A DNA stretch of 64,000 nt, taken from Mesaphorura yosii (taxonomy: Eukaryota > Arthropoda > Collembola > Poduromorpha > Tullbergiidae). This document shows positions 60,595-64,000 of the stretch, one piece after another. Position 1 is the first letter of the stretch. Each line of letters opens with the position of its first letter. Both the position numbers and the translations under genes were made by a program. Location: positions 114,196 through 178,195 of the forward strand of contig WIXG01000146.1 of NCBI GenBank assembly GCA_009869945.1. The letters are read 5' to 3'. The notes beneath the pieces are model-generated. The model saw nothing but the letters and a program-made list of their open reading frames with translations. It was not told where the DNA came from and ran no database searches.

Positions 60595-60691
60595 CACTTG
60601 CTAGTCGAGAATAGTGTTTAGTCGCCAGATGATTGAGTGCTTGAACAAACTTTGCTATAAACTATAAAACTCTTCACTAGAACCAACGAAG

Positions 60692-62016
60692 ATGAAGTCG
60701 ATTGCACGTCTTCGCGTGTTGATGATTGTTTACACTTTCATTGAGATTGCAATTCGCGAAAGTTCTGTGGTAAGGGAATTTCTCTACTCAGCCTGTTAGA
60801 CTCCTGCGAGATAGACTCATGTTTACCATTTCCTTAACAGGAAGCTGCACCCCCCCTGCTTTCTGGACACAAGTATTTTCCCATTCTCGCTTTGCTCGGA
60901 CTTGGATCGACCAATGCGGACAACGGACATGGCTTGCATTCGGCAATTCCGGTCGAAACACGAAGCCTTGACCAAATGTACCAAGCAGCACTAGCGGAAG
61001 GAGGGACTCTCGTCGTATACGCTGGTGGAGACGTTCCCAACCAACAAGACGGAACGAAAACCGCATTTATGAAACGGTTTCCAGGAATCAACATCGAGAT
61101 CATTGTCGATTTCAGCAAAAATCACGGACCGCGAATCGACTATCAGCTGGTAACAGACAGCGTTGTATTTGACGTAACAACTCTACAAACACTTCAGGAC
61201 TTTCCACGCTGGAAGAAGAAAGGTGCCTTGCTAAAATACAAACCACGGGGCTGGGACCAAGTATACGATGCATTCAAAGACCCTGATGGTGCATACACTG
61301 CGTTCCACATTTTCAAGTTCAGTAATTTGGTGAATGTGTATCGAATGCCGAATGCGTCCAGTTGGCCACTTGAAGCTCATGATTACTTGAGACCAGAACT
61401 CAAAGATCAGATTGTCATCACGTACCCGCACGACGACGACGCGATTTTGTTCTGGTTCAGTCAGATTGTGAACAAGTACGGGTGGGGCTTCGTGAATCAA
61501 CTACAGAAACAGAATCTCACGCTGGTGCGCTCCACGCAGTTTCCGTACAACTTCGTGGCGTCTGGACGTCTTCCCGTTACAATGTTATCAGAGGGCGACT
61601 TCAATGCACCGGCTGGGAGCACAACACAATTCAGCATTCCCAAGAACGATCCGTTCATAACGTGGCCACAAACAGCGGCCATTTCTAAATTCACCAAGCA
61701 TCCGGAAACTGCCAAGCTGTACCTCAGCTGGTTGCTCGACAAGGACAACCAAATCAACAGCTGGTCAGTGAGGAAAGATGTGCCGCCACCAAGCGGCTGG
61801 AAATCCATCTGGGAGTATAAAAATACGGATCCCACGGCATTTGGCAAATTCATGATGGATCGAGAAGCTATTGAGAGATTCAAAGTGCAGATGAGCCTCA
61901 TCTTCGGGGAAGTTCAAGGCGTCTCTCCGACAGGGCAGCTGGGGACGAATCCAACCCAGGCAATCATGCCATTCGTCAACCCGTTCAATTCTAGTCTTCC
62001 GTCATGCGTAGCTTAA
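60692..62016 (+). CDS. Secreted type-2 periplasmic-binding-protein-fold protein (bacterial/fungal type)
   Basis: Exon 1 (60,692-60,769) and exon 2 (60,841-62,016) join in phase 0 across a 71-nt intron, giving 417 aa. Exon 1 alone encodes most of a signal peptide (LRVLMIVYTFIEIAI). The mature protein resembles family 1 extracellular solute-binding proteins, like Fe(III)/polyamine/thiamine ABC-transporter receptors and their secreted fungal relatives. Features are EGGTLVVYAGGD and AFMKRFPGINIEIIVDFS (strand-helix-strand start of lobe 1), VFDVTTLQTLQDFPRWKKKGAL (hinge region), and AAISKFTKHPETAKLYLSWLL near the end. In bacteria such proteins deliver solutes to a membrane permease, but animals lack that transporter, so here it would be an extracellular binding protein of unknown ligand. 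The signal-peptide exon and intron show it is a working host gene. Confidence 0.82.
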
Positions 62017-62798
62017 CCAGAATTTATTATTTATTAGAAATTGTAGGCTTTTAATTTATTGTGTTGATGTTTCTGAATAGTAAATGTAGTTTGTTACTGA
62101 TAGCCTTCAAGTTGAGTTCGTGAGAAAGCATATCTAATTTCATACTTCGTTTTACACATACACGTTCACAACCTGTGTTCTTTCTCGTTTTAAAACACAC
62201 ATCGAGCGTCTTGCGCTGAATCATACAAAAATTCAATCGAATTGTGCGTATTCTGTTTTTAACAAATAATTTGCACTATCAGATGAATGAAAACTATCAC
62301 AAAATGGTCCGAATAAGTATGTATGTATGCAGTATCTGCACTTGTACTTTCCACGGTCCAAATTTAGCTCAATGTCACACACCCACCGTGCTAGTAGCAC
62401 GAGACGATAAGATAACGGTCAACTCGGTACTTATTGGTTAGGCCTAACTGCGTATTTGGCGTTTGTCATCAAATAGATTTCAAATTGATAGCTATCATCA
62501 TAAATCATAAATATAGTCCCGAATCAATGTAACGTCAGTTTACGGAGTCGATCAGTTCAGTTTCATTGCTACAAGCAGGAAAACTAGGACTTGATATAAC
62601 GAAAACAAGAACTGAAAACGCGACAATAGTGAGAATTAAAGAAGCCTTCTTTCGAGGTATAACACGACCCTGGTCGAACGTTTCAGAAACTCATCAATTG
62701 GTAGCAAATCCCTTTCACTTGAAGCGAAGACAAACTTATTCCAAGCAATATTCGTCTATTAGTAAATAACCTTACACTTACATTCGGCGGAGTCGATA
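62017..62798. other. Intergenic, upstream of the nuclear receptor
   Basis: No exon is recognised. Short frames here lack family signatures. The promoter or 5' UTR of the nuclear receptor probably lies in the second half. Confidence 0.4.
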
Positions 62799-64000
62799 AT
62801 GAACGACTCACCTCCCATGTCTCCAAACACCAACAGCGAGCCGCGACGTGTACGCCAATTGGTCGAGTATTGCGCTGTGTGCGGAGATATTTCATCAGGA
62901 TTTCATTATGGTGTCCTCACCTGTGAAGCATGCAAAGGTAAGCGTTTAAAATTCTCTTCAAAAGTCCACCAGCTAGTGGGCACCACGGGGCTGAGCCTCA
63001 GAATTTTCTTTTTTAACTTTGCAGGATTCTTTTGGCGTGCTGTTCTTGGTCTGAACAGGAAGCCAACTCTGAAGCGATTCAAGCCGTGCAAGTTCAGCGG
63101 CAGCTGTGCGTTGAATATCACACGTCGTTCCAGAAATAAATGCAAGTCTTGTCGCTTTGAGAGATGCCTTCATGCCGGAATGATCCCTGAATGTAATTTC
63201 GATATCAAATAACTTGCTGAATACTCTAACTGGAGATGATAGTTGATAAGACTTCTTCTGAACAATCCATTTACAGGCGTTTTGATTCCGTCGCCAGAAA
63301 CTCCGCCGCACAGCGCCTGCAATTCGCCTGCTTCTTCTGGCACCTCTGATCTCTCGGATGTCAGCTTCATTTCTTTGCCCTCCTCGCCGGGTGTCAGCAC
63401 AGTTAACCCTACTCTGAGCGTTCAAGACGAATACGTAATTCAGTTGATGTTGGCATTGCAAGAAAAGTATGAGAAACCATCTGACGATGACATTCACACT
63501 CTAACTGGGAAATCCCAGGTAAACGGCGATGGCAATTAAAAGTTCATGACCGGATAGTCGACGATTTGTCATCACTGAAATATTATTTAAAATATCACGA
63601 TCAGGCCCGCCTCGAGAGTGGAGTAGCAACTGCAGACGAAGTCTGTTACAACACAATAATCGAACTGGCGAGACTGACCGTTGTGCTGATTGTGGAGTTT
63701 GCGAAGGAGCTACCTGGATTTGGTGAATTGCAACTTGAAGACCAGCAGGCAATTTTGCAAGTAAGTTCAGTTCACAAATTCAAAGTCGCCGCTATTCTTG
63801 TCATCTAGGAAGCTTGCAAGTACGCTTTCCTACCTTCTAGGCGTGCTCCATTGAACTTATGACACTCCGTGCTACAAGGAGATACGTGTATGACAAAGAC
63901 TGCATCATTTTCGCTAACGAAGTGCCCTACCATTGTCAGCATTTCGAAAATGCCGGGCTCTCGCATATGGCAAAATCACTCTTTAAGTTTTGCCGTGAAT
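62799..64000 (+). CDS. Nuclear receptor, EcR-like (partial, runs off the window)
   Basis: Exons 62,799-62,937, 63,025-63,192, 63,277-63,518, 63,605-63,760 and 63,841 to the end join in phases 1, 1, 0 and 0. Residues about 27-100 are a two-zinc DNA-binding domain: YCAVCGD...CEACKG|FFWRAV, then PCKFSGSC...[10 protein letters not shown], with GMIPEC following as in EcR (GMRPEC). A Ser/Pro-rich hinge precedes the ligand-binding domain, which matches the ecdysone-receptor pattern: [69 protein letters not shown]. Oddities: the P-box is EACKG instead of EGCKG; the first finger's following segment is about 7 residues longer than EcR; and the second finger has 11 instead of 9 residues between its second and third Cys. 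The helix-12 end is beyond the window. It is probably an EcR-like (NR1-group) paralogue and not EcR itself. Confidence 0.85.

Noticed and set aside
63519-63604. Reading the nuclear-receptor exon straight through from an upstream acceptor at 63,518
   Set aside because: No upstream donor gives the required phase 1; the GT 63,519 to AG 63,604 intron is phase 0 on both sides and yields a continuous ligand-binding domain.
1-64000. CRISPR arrays, bacterial operons, rRNA genes, viral elements
   Set aside because: No regularly spaced repeats, Shine-Dalgarno-spaced operons, rRNA-like segments or recognisable viral proteins were seen.

Overview
The window is nuclear DNA from an animal, most likely an arthropod or another moulting panarthropod. 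Coding exons are broken by short GT-AG spliceosomal introns (63-90 nt in most genes). The recognisable genes are metazoan: a neuroligin, TAF12, an NPC2/ML-domain protein, a secreted chymotrypsin-fold protease, an Hsp70 and a nuclear receptor whose ligand-binding domain resembles the ecdysone receptor. I cannot name the species from sequence alone.

Layout. 1-15,988 has no recognisable host gene, only a SWIM zinc-finger fragment of a Mutator-like transposase near 11.3 kb; it is probably intron or upstream sequence of the neuroligin gene. 15,989-23,227 (+) holds the 3' part of neuroligin: end of the cholinesterase-like domain, stalk, transmembrane segment and a Gln-rich tail. 23.5-41.3 kb is a gene desert. 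41.3-42.0 kb (-) is TAF12. 43.1-49.5 kb is the centre of interest, a head-to-head pair of multifunctional shikimate-pathway genes. 50.1-56.7 kb is a dense cluster: an NPC2-like gene, two unrecognised intronless paralogues, a possible small secreted ORF and a serine protease. 57.5-59.4 kb (-) is a divergent Hsp70, back to back with a possible small gene. 60.7-62.0 kb is a secreted type-2 periplasmic-binding-protein-fold gene of bacterial/fungal type. 62.8 kb to the end is an EcR-like nuclear receptor that runs off the window.

The shikimate pair. The minus-strand gene (654 aa) encodes 3-dehydroquinate synthase fused to type I 3-dehydroquinate dehydratase. The plus-strand gene (1200 aa, one intron) encodes EPSP synthase, shikimate kinase, a decayed dehydratase-like segment and shikimate dehydrogenase. 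Together they keep the five activities of the fungal/protist AROM protein, each once in apparently working form. Animals normally lack this pathway. The arrangement fits acquisition of one AROM gene, inverted duplication and complementary loss of domains. The solute-binding-protein gene 11 kb away is a second candidate for transfer from microbes.

Exon borders were assigned by eye from reading frame, splice consensus and known family sequence. No database search, expression data or computed composition was available.
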